From: CAG-917 sp028724485
GTDB taxonomy: Bacteria; Bacillota; Clostridia; Christensenellales; CAG-917
Direction: 5' to 3'
Length of the DNA: 35,708 bases
Assembly: GCA_028724485.1 (NCBI GenBank)
Contig: JAQYCY010000068.1
Span: 1 to 35,708 of the forward strand
Below are positions 23,532-31,296 of this stretch, in pieces (the first letter of the stretch is position 1; the number at the start of each line of letters is the position of its first letter). The notes under the pieces are model-generated. The model saw nothing but the letters and a program-made list of their open reading frames with translations. It was not told the DNA's origin and ran no database searches. Both the position numbers and the translations under genes were made by a program.

Positions 23532-24011
23532 ATGACAGATACGGTAAATTTTTCAAACGTCCCTCTGAAATACAAGGGGATTATAAAAAAAGTTTTTAAA
23601 GGCACTGCCGAATATTTCGGCATAAATGGGATATTCAGTCTTGAAGTCGTGTTCCTTGATGAAAGTGCAATGAAAGAACTTAACAAAAGTCAAAGAAAAG
23701 TCGATAAAACGACAGACGTACTAAGTTTTCCGTCGCTTGAAATAGGTCGGCAGTTTCCGATAAAAGCCGAAACGCTCACGCCGGACGTTTTTGACGGAAA
23801 GAGATATTCGCTCGGAAGCATTGCTATATGTCCTGCGGTTATGAAGTCGCAAGCCGCCGAATATGGACATTCGACCGAAAGGGAAGCCGCGTTTTTGGCG
23901 TCGCATGGAATGTTGCACCTTTTGGGCTTTGACCACATGAACGAAGACGACGAAAAAGAAATGAGAGAACATCAAGAAAAAATTTTAAAGCCGCTTGGCT
24001 TTGTGAGGTAA
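23532..24011 (+). CDS. ybeY: Endoribonuclease YbeY, rRNA maturation factor
   Basis: A 159-residue metal-dependent endoribonuclease needed for 16S rRNA 3'-end processing and ribosome quality control. The zinc site HGMLHLLGFDH (H125, H129, H135) is the exact H-x3-H-x5-H motif of the family. TDVLSFP upstream of it is also conserved. The C terminus has the usual helical M-x-x-x-QE pattern. The length is normal. The start lies 2 bases after the pgpH stop and lacks a strong ribosome site of its own, so it is probably translated by coupling. era starts 1 base after its stop. This placement before era is the standard Firmicute order and supports a joint role in 30S assembly. Confidence 0.96.
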   Translation: MTDTVNFSNVPLKYKGIIKKVFKGTAEYFGINGIFSLEVVFLDESAMKELNKSQRKVDKTTDVLSFPSLEIGRQFPIKAETLTPDVFDGKRYSLGSIAICPAVMKSQAAEYGHSTEREAAFLASHGMLHLLGFDHMNEDDEKEMREHQEKILKPLGFVR

Positions 24012-24012
24012 A

Positions 24013-24906
24013 ATGAAATCGGGATTTATTTGCATTGCGGGACTTCCCAACGCGGGAAAATCGACGCTTATCAATACGCTTGTAGGCGAAAAGGTTGCCA
24101 TAGTGTCTTGGCGACCGCAGACCACCAGAAACAATATTTTAGGCATACTTAACCTTGATGACGCGCAACTTGTGTTCGTTGACACCCCCGGTTTCCATAA
24201 GCCTAAAAATACGCTCGGCGATTATATGAACAAAACCGTTACGACATCGGTCAAGGACGCCGATTGTTTGCTTTACGTCATTGACGCCGCAAAAGGGCTG
24301 ACTGAGGCCGACAATGAATTTTTGGAAAATCAAAGAGGAAAGTTGCCGACCATAATAGCTTTAAACAAACAGGACAGCGTTACAAGAGAAACTCTGTTTA
24401 AAGTGCTTCAAGAATTAAATAAGTTTGATTTTGTAAAGGAAATTATCCCTGTTTCGGCAAAGAAAGGCAATGGCACGGACGTACTTTTGGAAGCGGTTAA
24501 AAAAATCGTTCCCGACGGAGAAAAACTTTTCCCTGACGATATGTATACGGATAGGACGTTGCGGTTTATGGCTCAAGAAATCATACGAGAAAAGGGGCTT
24601 TACTTGCTTGACAAGGAAATCCCATATGGTTTAGGCGTTGAAATAACCGAATTTAAACAGCGCGAAGACAAACCGATAACAGACGTATCGGCAGATATAA
24701 TTGTCGAAAAGCAGTCGCACAAGGCAATAGTTATAGGAAAAGGCGGAAGTATGTTGAAACAAATCGCGACAAATGCGAGAGTTGACCTTGAAGAACTTAT
24801 CGGTACGAAAGTGTTTTTGACGCTTTACGTTAAGGTTAAACCCGAGTGGCGCAACAGCGAATATTTGATGCGTGAATTAGGCTATGACGTTAAGGACGTA
24901 AAATAA
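24013..24906 (+). CDS. era: GTPase Era
   Basis: A 297-residue GTPase that binds 16S rRNA during 30S subunit assembly. The G1 loop is GLPNAGKST (K16, S17), G2 is in QTTRNNILG, G3 is DTPG (residues 57-60) and G4 is NKQD (118-121). The C-terminal KH domain carries IVIGKGGSMLKQIATNAR, the GXXG-type RNA-binding loop, followed by VFLTLYVKVKPEWR, typical of Era. Length is normal. A GAGG site lies just upstream, overlapping the end of ybeY. In Bacillus, cdd and dgkA lie in this cluster; they are absent here. recO follows after a 272-base gap with its own possible promoter. Confidence 0.97.
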   Translation: MKSGFICIAGLPNAGKSTLINTLVGEKVAIVSWRPQTTRNNILGILNLDDAQLVFVDTPGFHKPKNTLGDYMNKTVTTSVKDADCLLYVIDAAKGLTEADNEFLENQRGKLPTIIALNKQDSVTRETLFKVLQELNKFDFVKEIIPVSAKKGNGTDVLLEAVKKIVPDGEKLFPDDMYTDRTLRFMAQEIIREKGLYLLDKEIPYGLGVEITEFKQREDKPITDVSADIIVEKQSHKAIVIGKGGSMLKQIATNARVDLEELIGTKVFLTLYVKVKPEWRNSEYLMRELGYDVKDVK

Positions 24907-25000
24907 GGCGAAACGATTTATTGACTATTCAAAAAGAGCAATAGATTTCCGATCAAAATTCCGAGAGTGTTTAGATTTTAGCGATTAAATTCATAAAAGT

Positions 25001-25070
25001 AAATATCTAAAAATATCTAAACCGCACGTCTTGAATAAAAAACATAAACCGCACGTCTCGAATAAAAACA
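25001..25070. repeat. Nested short tandem repeats between era and recO
   Basis: A perfect 10-bp tandem pair AAATATCTAA (25001-25010 and 25011-25020) is followed by a 27-base unit TAAACCGCACGTCTTGAATA... (25018-25044), repeated at 25045-25070 with one substitution and one A fewer. Confidence 0.8.
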
Positions 25071-25083
25071 TCGGAACGGTAAA

Positions 25084-25092
25084 TGCTATAAT
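25084..25092 (+). promoter_or_regulatory. Possible extended -10 promoter upstream of recO
   Basis: TGCTATAAT, the same extended -10 as in front of the NifU-like gene, with no clear -35. A second candidate -10, TATTAT (25151-25156), is closer to recO. Which one is used cannot be told from sequence. Confidence 0.4.
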
Positions 25093-25178
25093 TATGAAAG
25101 ACAATAAAGATATGATGTGGAAATTGTTTTGCAAAACGGGGAAAATAGGCTATTATAGTTTATATAAAAATTTAAGCG

Positions 25179-25868
25179 ATGACGAGTGACGGAAAAATAA
25201 CGGCGATATGTTGCAAATGTATCGATTATAAGGAAAACGACAAATTGGTGACACTTGTTTCGGCAGAATGCGGACAGGTTGTTGCCACTTTAAAAGGCGT
25301 AAAAAAAGTAAACGCAAAACTTAAATACGCCGCAATGCCTTTTAATTTCGGTGAATACACGCTTGTGGGAAAAGAAGGAAAGTACATAGTATCCGATTGC
25401 AATCAGATTGAAAGTTTTTCTGAAATTTCTTACGACATTAAGTGTTATTATGCAGGTTTTGCAATTTTAAAATCGCTTATGGATTTCAGCCTTGAAAATA
25501 CGCCATGCCCGAAACTCGTTTCGGTGGCGGTCAGAGCGTTGAAAGCCCTTGCCATTGACAAAGTTTATCCGACGAGAGTATACAACAAGTTTGTTTTGTA
25601 TGCGCTGGATTGTCTTGGATACAGACTTGACTTTAAGTTTTGCGCAGTTTGCGGAAAAGAACTTGACGAAGCGTATTTTTCAAAAGACGACGGCGTTATA
25701 TGCGAAAACTGCGGTTCGTTTTTTAAGACAAAGATACCGCACGAAGTTTTTGAAAACTTAAAGACAGGCGGTACAAGCGTCGACGAAAGAGTTCAGCGCA
25801 ATACGAACATTTTTTTAAATCAAGTGGTTTACGAAATGCTCGGCGTCAAAATTACGATTTTAGAATAG
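25179..25868 (+). CDS. recO: DNA repair protein RecO
   Basis: A 229-residue protein that helps load RecA at gaps as part of RecFOR recombination repair. The N-terminal OB fold has the typical CIDYKENDKLVTLVSAECGQV opening and the LKGVKK segment. The C-terminal half is helical and carries a four-cysteine zinc finger, C155-x2-C158 and C175-x2-C178 (in FCAVCGKEL and CENCGSFF), present in many RecO proteins. The length is slightly short but within range. There is no strong ribosome site before the ATG at 25179. Its position behind era is standard. The following lipoprotein gene begins 6 bases after its stop, so the two share a transcript. Confidence 0.92.
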   Translation: MTSDGKITAICCKCIDYKENDKLVTLVSAECGQVVATLKGVKKVNAKLKYAAMPFNFGEYTLVGKEGKYIVSDCNQIESFSEISYDIKCYYAGFAILKSLMDFSLENTPCPKLVSVAVRALKALAIDKVYPTRVYNKFVLYALDCLGYRLDFKFCAVCGKELDEAYFSKDDGVICENCGSFFKTKIPHEVFENLKTGGTSVDERVQRNTNIFLNQVVYEMLGVKITILE

Positions 25869-25874
25869 GTGAAT

Positions 25875-27800
25875 ATGAAAAGTATTTTTATGAAAAAAAA
25901 TATTTTATTGCTTATGTTGACTTTGATAGTTGTTGCGGCTGCAATAACTCTTTTTGCTTGCAATTCCGACAAAACCCCGTCGCTTACCGACGAGTACTAC
26001 GTTAATCGTAGCAGTGTGGGAGAGTTTAAGGTAGCCAAACTTGAAAGCACTTTACCTAAGGGGTACAAGTTTTGTTACGGCTACAATGGTGATACGTCGG
26101 TTAGCAAGTACACTGAGTACGGTTACATAAAAGAAATCGATTGCTTTGTTGTCAGCGCAAAAGCGACGAAATCGGAATATGCTAAGCTCAATCTCGTAAA
26201 ACGCAATACAAATGAATTATTTTTTAAGAATATAAGTTTTGAAATAGTTCAGATGCAAGTTTATTACGGCAACGTATTTATGATGACTGACGATTCGAAA
26301 ATCGTCGTTTATGATTTTGAAAATCAAAAATGGATTTACGATAACGACAATCCGCTTTACATTGCCGCAGCTCAAACGAAGTCTATAGCGACTTACGTTT
26401 ATCCTGTTTCAAAGAATTATTTTGTTACGACCGCTTCGGCAAAAACGTACAATTCGCAATTCGGAACGAGCCTGGAAACCGTTTCCGGTTCAAAGTTTTT
26501 TGTATTCTCTTCAAACGGCAATATGGTAGGAAGAATTGAAGTTACGACGTCAAAAATATCCGACGTGGAAGGCTTTGACGGTTACGTCATCGTTAAAAAC
26601 GCAACGGGTTCGGGTGGCAAACAAACTAGAATAATTACTCTTAACGGATTGACCCAAAAAAGCGAGGCTTTAATCGACCCGTTGCCGAGCGGAGTTTTCG
26701 AATATGCTTCGGGTTCTGCAAACGGTTGCGAACCGACGTATTTCGGCAAAGGAAATTTCCTTATTCACATCGAAGAGAGCGGCTCGGAAGATGACTATTT
26801 CTATAAAGACGAAGATTCTAAATATTGGAAAGTTTCAAGGTTTTTGTATAATGCGGCAAGCGGAAAGAGAAAGACCTATAAGTCCGACCTTATGTTTTTG
26901 TCAATCGAAAACGAATTTTATAAATATAGCTCGTCTAAGACTTTCAATACCGAAAACTTCATCAAAAGCGGCTATTCGTACGTAGGTTTCGGAATGGAGA
27001 GAAAGTCGGATAAAACTGTCATATACGACAGATATCTCATCAAAAATAACGTGTCGTTCGAAGATGAGTGGGAGTTTGAAATTGTAACTTCGCTCAGAAA
27101 AACTGCGGCTTATCTTTACGAAAGCAGCGAGGGTGTAACGACTGATAAAATTAAATCACTCAGCGTAAACGAACTTGTCAGAACTTACGTCGATAACGTA
27201 GGCGTTGTGCAAATTTCCACGGGCGTAGTAAATATTTACGACAACTACGGCAAACTTATAGGAAGAAGCGATAAATACGAATATCAGTCGGCAGCGTATA
27301 ACAGCGGAGTTATCATATGCTCGATTTTGGACAAAGGCAGTTCGTCATCGACGGCAAGTTTTCTTTACGGTGCGCTCGATAAAAAAGGTAACGTAGTTGT
27401 TCCGTTTGAATATACTTCGCTCACAATGTTTACGGGCTATTATGCAATCGGCGAAAAAACCGATGAAAACGGCGTGCACGGTTATTATCTTGTCGGACAA
27501 AACGGATACAGTATTTTGCTCGGCAACAAAAACGTGATTGCCGACGATTATAACTTCCACATAAAATCGAACGGAAACGCTATATACAAAACGGGTGCTT
27601 ACGTTTACTTTGACTATGACGAAGAAGGGAAAAAGATTTTTGGCGTTAAGTCAACCAACATTTCAAACAATAAAAACGTTTTACTCGAAGCAAAATATAA
27701 TGAAATTACGCTTTTTGCACCGTCGGGAGAATATGGCGTCGTTTATGCAATAGCAAAATTGAACGACGATTCTAATTACGAGGTATACAGGCTGAAATAA
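25875..27800 (+). CDS. Large lipoprotein with WG-like repeats, function unknown
   Basis: A 641-residue exported protein. The N terminus has a lysine-containing start, a hydrophobic core and a lipobox LFAC with the lipidated cysteine at residue 29, so it should be anchored on the outer face of the membrane. The rest is beta-rich, full of Tyr, Ser, Asn and Lys. Stretches such as YGALDKKGNVVVPFEYTSLTMF and KNVLLEAKYNEITLF resemble WG (KWG) repeats, so a propeller- or solenoid-like fold is plausible, but this is inferred. The start at 25875 is chosen because AGGTGA lies at the usual aligned distance; an in-frame GTG at 25869 and an ATG at 25890 are alternatives. It sits between recO and tsaC without gaps, where Firmicutes do not usually have such a gene. 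Confidence 0.8.
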   Translation: MKSIFMKKNILLLMLTLIVVAAAITLFACNSDKTPSLTDEYYVNRSSVGEFKVAKLESTLPKGYKFCYGYNGDTSVSKYTEYGYIKEIDCFVVSAKATKSEYAKLNLVKRNTNELFFKNISFEIVQMQVYYGNVFMMTDDSKIVVYDFENQKWIYDNDNPLYIAAAQTKSIATYVYPVSKNYFVTTASAKTYNSQFGTSLETVSGSKFFVFSSNGNMVGRIEVTTSKISDVEGFDGYVIVKNATGSGGKQTRIITLNGLTQKSEALIDPLPSGVFEYASGSANGCEPTYFGKGNFLIHIEESGSEDDYFYKDEDSKYWKVSRFLYNAASGKRKTYKSDLMFLSIENEFYKYSSSKTFNTENFIKSGYSYVGFGMERKSDKTVIYDRYLIKNNVSFEDEWEFEIVTSLRKTAAYLYESSEGVTTDKIKSLSVNELVRTYVDNVGVVQISTGVVNIYDNYGKLIGRSDKYEYQSAAYNSGVIICSILDKGSSSSTASFLYGALDKKGNVVVPFEYTSLTMFTGYYAIGEKTDENGVHGYYLVGQNGYSILLGNKNVIADDYNFHIKSNGNAIYKTGAYVYFDYDEEGKKIFGVKSTNISNNKNVLLEAKYNEITLFAPSGEYGVVYAIAKLNDDSNYEVYRLK

Positions 27801-27816
27801 TTTGCCTAAAACAAAA

Positions 27817-28800
27817 ATGGAAACAAAAGTTATCAAAGCGGAAAAAGGTTTAAAAGAAGGAGCGAAACTGCTACTTGGCGGTGAACTTGTAGCATTTCCG
27901 ACCGAAACTGTTTACGGGCTGGGCGCAGTAGCGTTTAATGAGGACGCAGTTAAAAAGATATTTAAAGCAAAGGGCAGACCGCAAGATAATCCGCTTATCG
28001 TTCATCTTGCAAATTTTAAAGACGTAAATAAAGTCGCAAAGAACGTTCCGCCTGTGTTTTATAAACTTGCAAAAAAATTTATGCCGGGACCGCTTACAAT
28101 TGTGTTGCCGAAAGGAGATGCAGTACCTAGCGTCGTAACGGCAGGCGGAGATACCGTTGCCGTCAGAGTTCCGCTCAAAAAAGCGGCGCGAAAGCTCATA
28201 AAGGCGTCGGCGCCTATTGCGGCTCCGTCCGCAAACAAATCGAAGCACGTCAGTCCGACAACGGCACAAGATACGTTTAATGATATGAACGGACTTATTC
28301 CGCTTATTCTTGACGGCGGCGCTTGCGAAGTGGGCATTGAGTCTACGGTTTTGGATCTTACTGCACAAACCCCGACGATTTTACGCCCCGGCTACGTTAC
28401 AGAAGAAATGCTGCTAAAAGTTTTGTCTTCAGTCGAAAGATTCGGCGGTGAGATAAAGGTCGCAAAGTCGCCGGGAATGAAGTATACGCATTATGCGCCG
28501 AAAGTCTATACTGTCATCGCAAAGACTTTTGAATCGGGACTTAAAGAATACGACAGGGCAAAGGCAGAAGGAAAAAATCCCGTTTACATTCTAAGAGAAA
28601 GAAAAAGCGACGAGCTTAAAGGTAAAAAATATATATTCGTCGGAAAAACACCGAAAGACGTATCTAAAAATATTTATTCGTCGATGTTGAACGCCGAGAA
28701 AGCGTTTGACGAGATAATAATAGAAAATTTCGGAAACGAAGGCTTGCTTGGCTCGGTTATGAACAGAGTCGAGAAATCAGCAAGCAATAAGGAGGTTTAA
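27817..28800 (+). CDS. tsaC: L-threonylcarbamoyladenylate synthase
   Basis: A 327-residue Sua5/YwlC-type enzyme that makes threonylcarbamoyl-AMP from threonine, bicarbonate and ATP, the first step of the t6A modification at position 37 of ANN-decoding tRNAs. The catalytic domain has GGELVAFPTETVYGLGA, KIFKAKGRPQDNPLIVH, MPGPLTIVLP, VAVRVP, APSANKSKHVSPT and GIESTVLDLT with ILRPG, all hallmarks. After a KYTHYAPK linker comes the Sua5-specific C-terminal domain (about residues 230-327), so it is the long Sua5 type. I prefer the ATG at 27817 because METKVI aligns with relatives; a TTG at 27802, with AGG upstream, would add five residues. The next gene starts directly after its stop. Confidence 0.95.
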   Translation: METKVIKAEKGLKEGAKLLLGGELVAFPTETVYGLGAVAFNEDAVKKIFKAKGRPQDNPLIVHLANFKDVNKVAKNVPPVFYKLAKKFMPGPLTIVLPKGDAVPSVVTAGGDTVAVRVPLKKAARKLIKASAPIAAPSANKSKHVSPTTAQDTFNDMNGLIPLILDGGACEVGIESTVLDLTAQTPTILRPGYVTEEMLLKVLSSVERFGGEIKVAKSPGMKYTHYAPKVYTVIAKTFESGLKEYDRAKAEGKNPVYILRERKSDELKGKKYIFVGKTPKDVSKNIYSSMLNAEKAFDEIIIENFGNEGLLGSVMNRVEKSASNKEV

Positions 28801-29271
28801 ATGAAAGACTTAAACGTAGTATTTGTATGTACGGGAAATACTTGCCGTTCGCCTATGGCAGAAATTATGTTCAGGCATTTGCTTGAAAGCGAGGATATCG
28901 AAGGAATAAACGTTTCTTCGGCAGGCATCAAGGCTAACGAAGGCGCGCCTATTTCGGAATATGCCGTAAAGGCGATGGCTTCAAGAGGAATTAAAGACGC
29001 ATCTAATCATAGCGCAAGACAACTGACAAAAGATATTTTCAAAAAAGCCGATTTAATAGTTCCGCTCAGCTCGTTCATCGAATCGGACGTTGAAGATATG
29101 TTCGGCGAAGATAAAAAGATAGTCGGCTTCGGCTCTAAACTTTTAGGAACAGAAAACGTTAAAGACCCATACGGTCAAACGCTTTACGAATATGACGAGG
29201 CTTGCGGAAAAATCGAAACGAATTTGCCGAAAGTCATAAGATACATATCGAAAAACATAAGAAAGATTTAG
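28801..29271 (+). CDS. ywlE: Protein arginine phosphatase YwlE (low-molecular-weight phosphatase family)
   Basis: A 156-residue low-molecular-weight phosphatase. The P-loop is CTGNTCRS with nucleophile C10, R16 and a threonine at residue 14; threonine at this position distinguishes arginine phosphatases such as YwlE from tyrosine phosphatases, which have isoleucine there. The general acid is D122 in KDPYG. YwlE reverses protein arginine phosphorylation by McsB, which marks proteins for ClpCP degradation. The ribosome site AAGGAGG is excellent and the ATG directly follows the tsaC stop. The neighbourhood tsaC-ywlE is that of Bacillus ywlC-ywlD-ywlE without ywlD. No McsB or CtsR lies in this window. 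A terminator follows. Confidence 0.93.
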   Translation: MKDLNVVFVCTGNTCRSPMAEIMFRHLLESEDIEGINVSSAGIKANEGAPISEYAVKAMASRGIKDASNHSARQLTKDIFKKADLIVPLSSFIESDVEDMFGEDKKIVGFGSKLLGTENVKDPYGQTLYEYDEACGKIETNLPKVIRYISKNIRKI

Positions 29272-29284
29272 TTTTAATTATTAA

Positions 29285-29315
29285 AATTGCCGCAATTAAC
29301 GTTGCGGCAATTTTT
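29285..29315 (+). terminator. Rho-independent terminator after ywlE
   Basis: AATTGCCGCAA (29285-29295) pairs with TTGCGGCAATT (29302-29312), followed by T residues. An A tract on the left arm could let it act for the opposite strand too. Confidence 0.88.
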
Positions 29316-29540
29316 ACGTTATTTAGCATTAAGAACTATTACGTTTTAGAATAAGTTCAATTTTAAACAAGATAAAAGACATTTTAGAACAAGCCTTATT
29401 ATGGTTAATGTTTAGTCAAATTACGTTTGCAATAAAGTCTTATCGTGCTTAGCAATTAGTCATATTTCATTTAAGAATAGGTTAGACTGCATTTTAGTTT
29501 TGAACAAGTTTTTTTGTTTAAACTTAAATTTTAAAACAGG

Positions 29541-30029
29541 TTAACCGTTATTGCAATTTAGCCCCGTTAAAAGCTCTTCAAATATTTTTATATGAAGCTC
29601 TTCGTCGAGAATTATTCGCTCTAAAAGAAGTTTCAAATCTTTTTGGTCAAGCGATAAAATTGCCTTTTCGTAACCTGCTATTGCGGTTTTTTCGCCGATT
29701 ATGTTTGCTTTTAAAAACTCGGCGGGGCAGGTTTGATAATTGACGTAGCTTCCGTTCCAATAAGTTCCGCTTCCGATAACGGGATAGCCACCCAGCTTTA
29801 CGATTGCGTTTCCAATTAGGTCGTGGTGGTGCATTTCCGATATGGCTATGGCTTCCAACGTGTCCGAAAATTCTTTTGAAACGTACGATTGATAAACGTA
29901 TGTCATAACGGCGGTGGTTTCGCTGTGTCGTCCACCGTAACTTGGCATAAGTATTCTCGCTTCGTTTAAAGACGGTGTGACGCTAATTTCAGGATACGGC
30001 AAATCGGACGATGCTAAAATAGGATTCAT
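29541..30029 (-). CDS. Ferritin-like diiron-carboxylate domain protein
   Basis: A 162-residue four-helix-bundle protein, the only confident minus-strand gene here. Carboxylate and histidine ligands are arranged as in rubrerythrin and CotJC-type proteins: GGRHSETTAVMTYVYQ (first Glu), AIAISEMHHHDLIG (E-x-x-H), IIGEKTAIAGYE (third helix Glu) and LDEELHIKIFEELL (E-E-x-H). The N-terminal LPYP segment and the YGG motif recall the CotJC/manganese-catalase-like spore proteins, but the exact subfamily is open. Likely roles are iron storage or oxidative-stress protection. The start has a GGAGG site (on the minus strand), and a promoter lies at 30050-30079. It is transcribed divergently from secG. Confidence 0.85.
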   Translation of the reverse strand: MNPILASSDLPYPEISVTPSLNEARILMPSYGGRHSETTAVMTYVYQSYVSKEFSDTLEAIAISEMHHHDLIGNAIVKLGGYPVIGSGTYWNGSYVNYQTCPAEFLKANIIGEKTAIAGYEKAILSLDQKDLKLLLERIILDEELHIKIFEELLTGLNCNNG

Positions 30030-30049
30030 AATACCTCCAAATACGCTAT

Positions 30050-30079
30050 AATATATGAGCCTTAAAAGTAAAGTGTTAA
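30050..30079 (-). promoter_or_regulatory. Promoter of the ferritin-like gene
   Basis: On the minus strand TTAACA (30079-30074), an 18-base spacer and TATATT (30055-30050), about 20 bases before the start codon. Confidence 0.5.
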
Positions 30080-30096
30080 AAAAGTATTTAAAACGC

Positions 30097-30125
30097 TTGT
30101 ATTTTTAGTGTTATTGTGGTAAAAT
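30097..30125 (+). promoter_or_regulatory. Promoter of secG
   Basis: TTGTAT (30097-30102), a 17-base spacer and TAAAAT (30120-30125) preceded by TGG (extended -10). It is 33 bases before the start codon, with AAGAGG as ribosome site. Confidence 0.7.
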
Positions 30126-30158
30126 TCTAGCGTTACGAAGAAAAAGAGGTTTATATAT

Positions 30159-30488
30159 ATGTTCAACTTTGATTCGGCTTTGATGGCCATTAAAAACGTT
30201 ACCAATATGACGTATCAAGTAAGACAAGGTACGCTTATCGGACTTATGGTAGTTATGTTGCTTTTGTCGGTTGCAATGATTATCGTAGTTATGATGCAAC
30301 AAGGCACAGATGACAACGTTCAGGCAATTACAGGCAGCTCGGATTCTTATTACGGAAAGAATAAGGCAAGGTCGAAAGAAGGCATTTTAAAGAAAATTAC
30401 GCTCGTTCTCTTTTGTTTGATTATGGTAGTTTCGATTATATTCTTCATAATCTCACTTGTAGAAGTCGGACAAGGAACGACGGTTTAA
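30159..30488 (+). CDS. secG: Preprotein translocase subunit SecG
   Basis: A 109-residue membrane protein, accessory subunit of the SecYEG channel. It has two hydrophobic helices (about residues 25-46 and 80-101) separated by a polar loop containing QQGTDDNVQAITGSSDSYYGKNKARSKEGILKKIT. This matches the SecG pattern V-L-x-Q-x-x-K/G...G-S...G...LxKxT. The N-terminal 20 residues are longer than usual. It has its own promoter and a terminator just after the stop. In many Firmicutes secG is followed by rnr (RNase R) and smpB; here smpB follows but rnr is missing. Confidence 0.9.
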   Translation: MFNFDSALMAIKNVTNMTYQVRQGTLIGLMVVMLLLSVAMIIVVMMQQGTDDNVQAITGSSDSYYGKNKARSKEGILKKITLVLFCLIMVVSIIFFIISLVEVGQGTTV

Positions 30489-30505
30489 TTTAAGTCTTTA
30501 AATTC

Positions 30506-30531
30506 AAAAGCGACCGATTTCGGTCGCTTTT
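30506..30531 (+). terminator. Rho-independent terminator after secG
   Basis: AAAAGCGACCG pairs with CGGTCGCTTTT (30521-30531) around an ATTT loop. The stem is symmetric with A and T tracts on its two sides. Confidence 0.85.
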
Positions 30532-30681
30532 ATAATAAAAAGGCTTTGTTGAAGTGAAGTTTTAGTTGCTAAATCGTAAAAAGGCTTTGAGCTTGCGTCG
30601 TAATTGCGTTGCGGCGTGAGCGCTATAAGTCGGTAACTGAATTTTGACGACAGAATAGGACAAATAGAAGGGAAGAAAATT

Positions 30682-31137
30682 ATGGAGAAAGTAGTAGCGA
30701 CAAATAAAAAGGCTTATCACGACTATTTCGTCGAAGAAACCTATGAGGCAGGCATTGCCCTTGTCGGTTCCGAGGTTAAGTCGATAAGACAAGGCGCGGT
30801 GAATTTGAAAGACAGCTACGCCGTTGTGAAAAACGGCGAAGTCCTTTTGATGGGCGCGCACATTTCTCCTTATGAAAAAGGCAGTTTTTTTAATACCGAC
30901 CCGTACAGAACAAGAAAATTGCTTTTAAACAAAGGCGAAATAAATAAAATTCGCGGAAAAATCGAAATAAAGGGCTACACGCTTGTTCCGCTTAAAATGT
31001 ATTTTAAAAAAGCTCTCGTTAAAGTCGAACTCGGAATTTGCAAAGGTAAACATCTTTACGATAAAAGACAAACCATAAAGGCAAGGGAAGAGGACAGAAA
31101 AATGGAGCGTATCAAAAAAGAATATAACGCGAAATAA
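30682..31137 (+). CDS. smpB: SsrA-binding protein SmpB
   Basis: A 151-residue protein that binds tmRNA and brings it to stalled ribosomes for trans-translation. The opening NKKAYHDYFVEETYEAGIALVGSEVKSIRQG is the family signature (N-x-K-A-x-x-x-Y, E-x-G-I-x-L-x-G-x-E-V-K-S-I-R). NLKDSY, PYRTRKLLLNKGEI and YTLVPLKMYF are also conserved, and the tail is rich in Lys and Arg (AREEDRKMERIKKEY), as expected for the part that inserts into the mRNA channel. The length is normal. GAAGGGAAG precedes the start. No tmRNA gene (ssrA) was found next to it in this window. Confidence 0.97.
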   Translation: MEKVVATNKKAYHDYFVEETYEAGIALVGSEVKSIRQGAVNLKDSYAVVKNGEVLLMGAHISPYEKGSFFNTDPYRTRKLLLNKGEINKIRGKIEIKGYTLVPLKMYFKKALVKVELGICKGKHLYDKRQTIKAREEDRKMERIKKEYNAK

Positions 31138-31184
31138 TTCACTGCTTTTGCAATAATACGAAATATGCATTTAGCCAATAATTA

Positions 31185-31242
31185 TTTAAACGGCATTGTG
31201 ATATTGTTTAAATGACATTGTGATATTATTTAAACGGCATTG
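31185..31242. repeat. 22-bp tandem repeat, about 2.6 copies
   Basis: Units at 31185-31206 (TTTAAACGGCATTGTGATAT..) and 31207-31228 (TTTAAATGACATTGTGATAT..), then a partial third copy at 31229-31242. It lies 55 bases before metY, in the region where its promoter would be. Confidence 0.8.
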
Positions 31243-31296
31243 CTAATTTATCTATATAAAATAAGAAAAAAAATTACAAGATATTAAGGAGAAAGT

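Noticed and set aside
31138..31296. SAM riboswitch or T-box upstream of metY
   Set aside because: Only 159 bases are available. I see none of the conserved SAM-I core or T-box motifs, and half of the space is tandem repeat.
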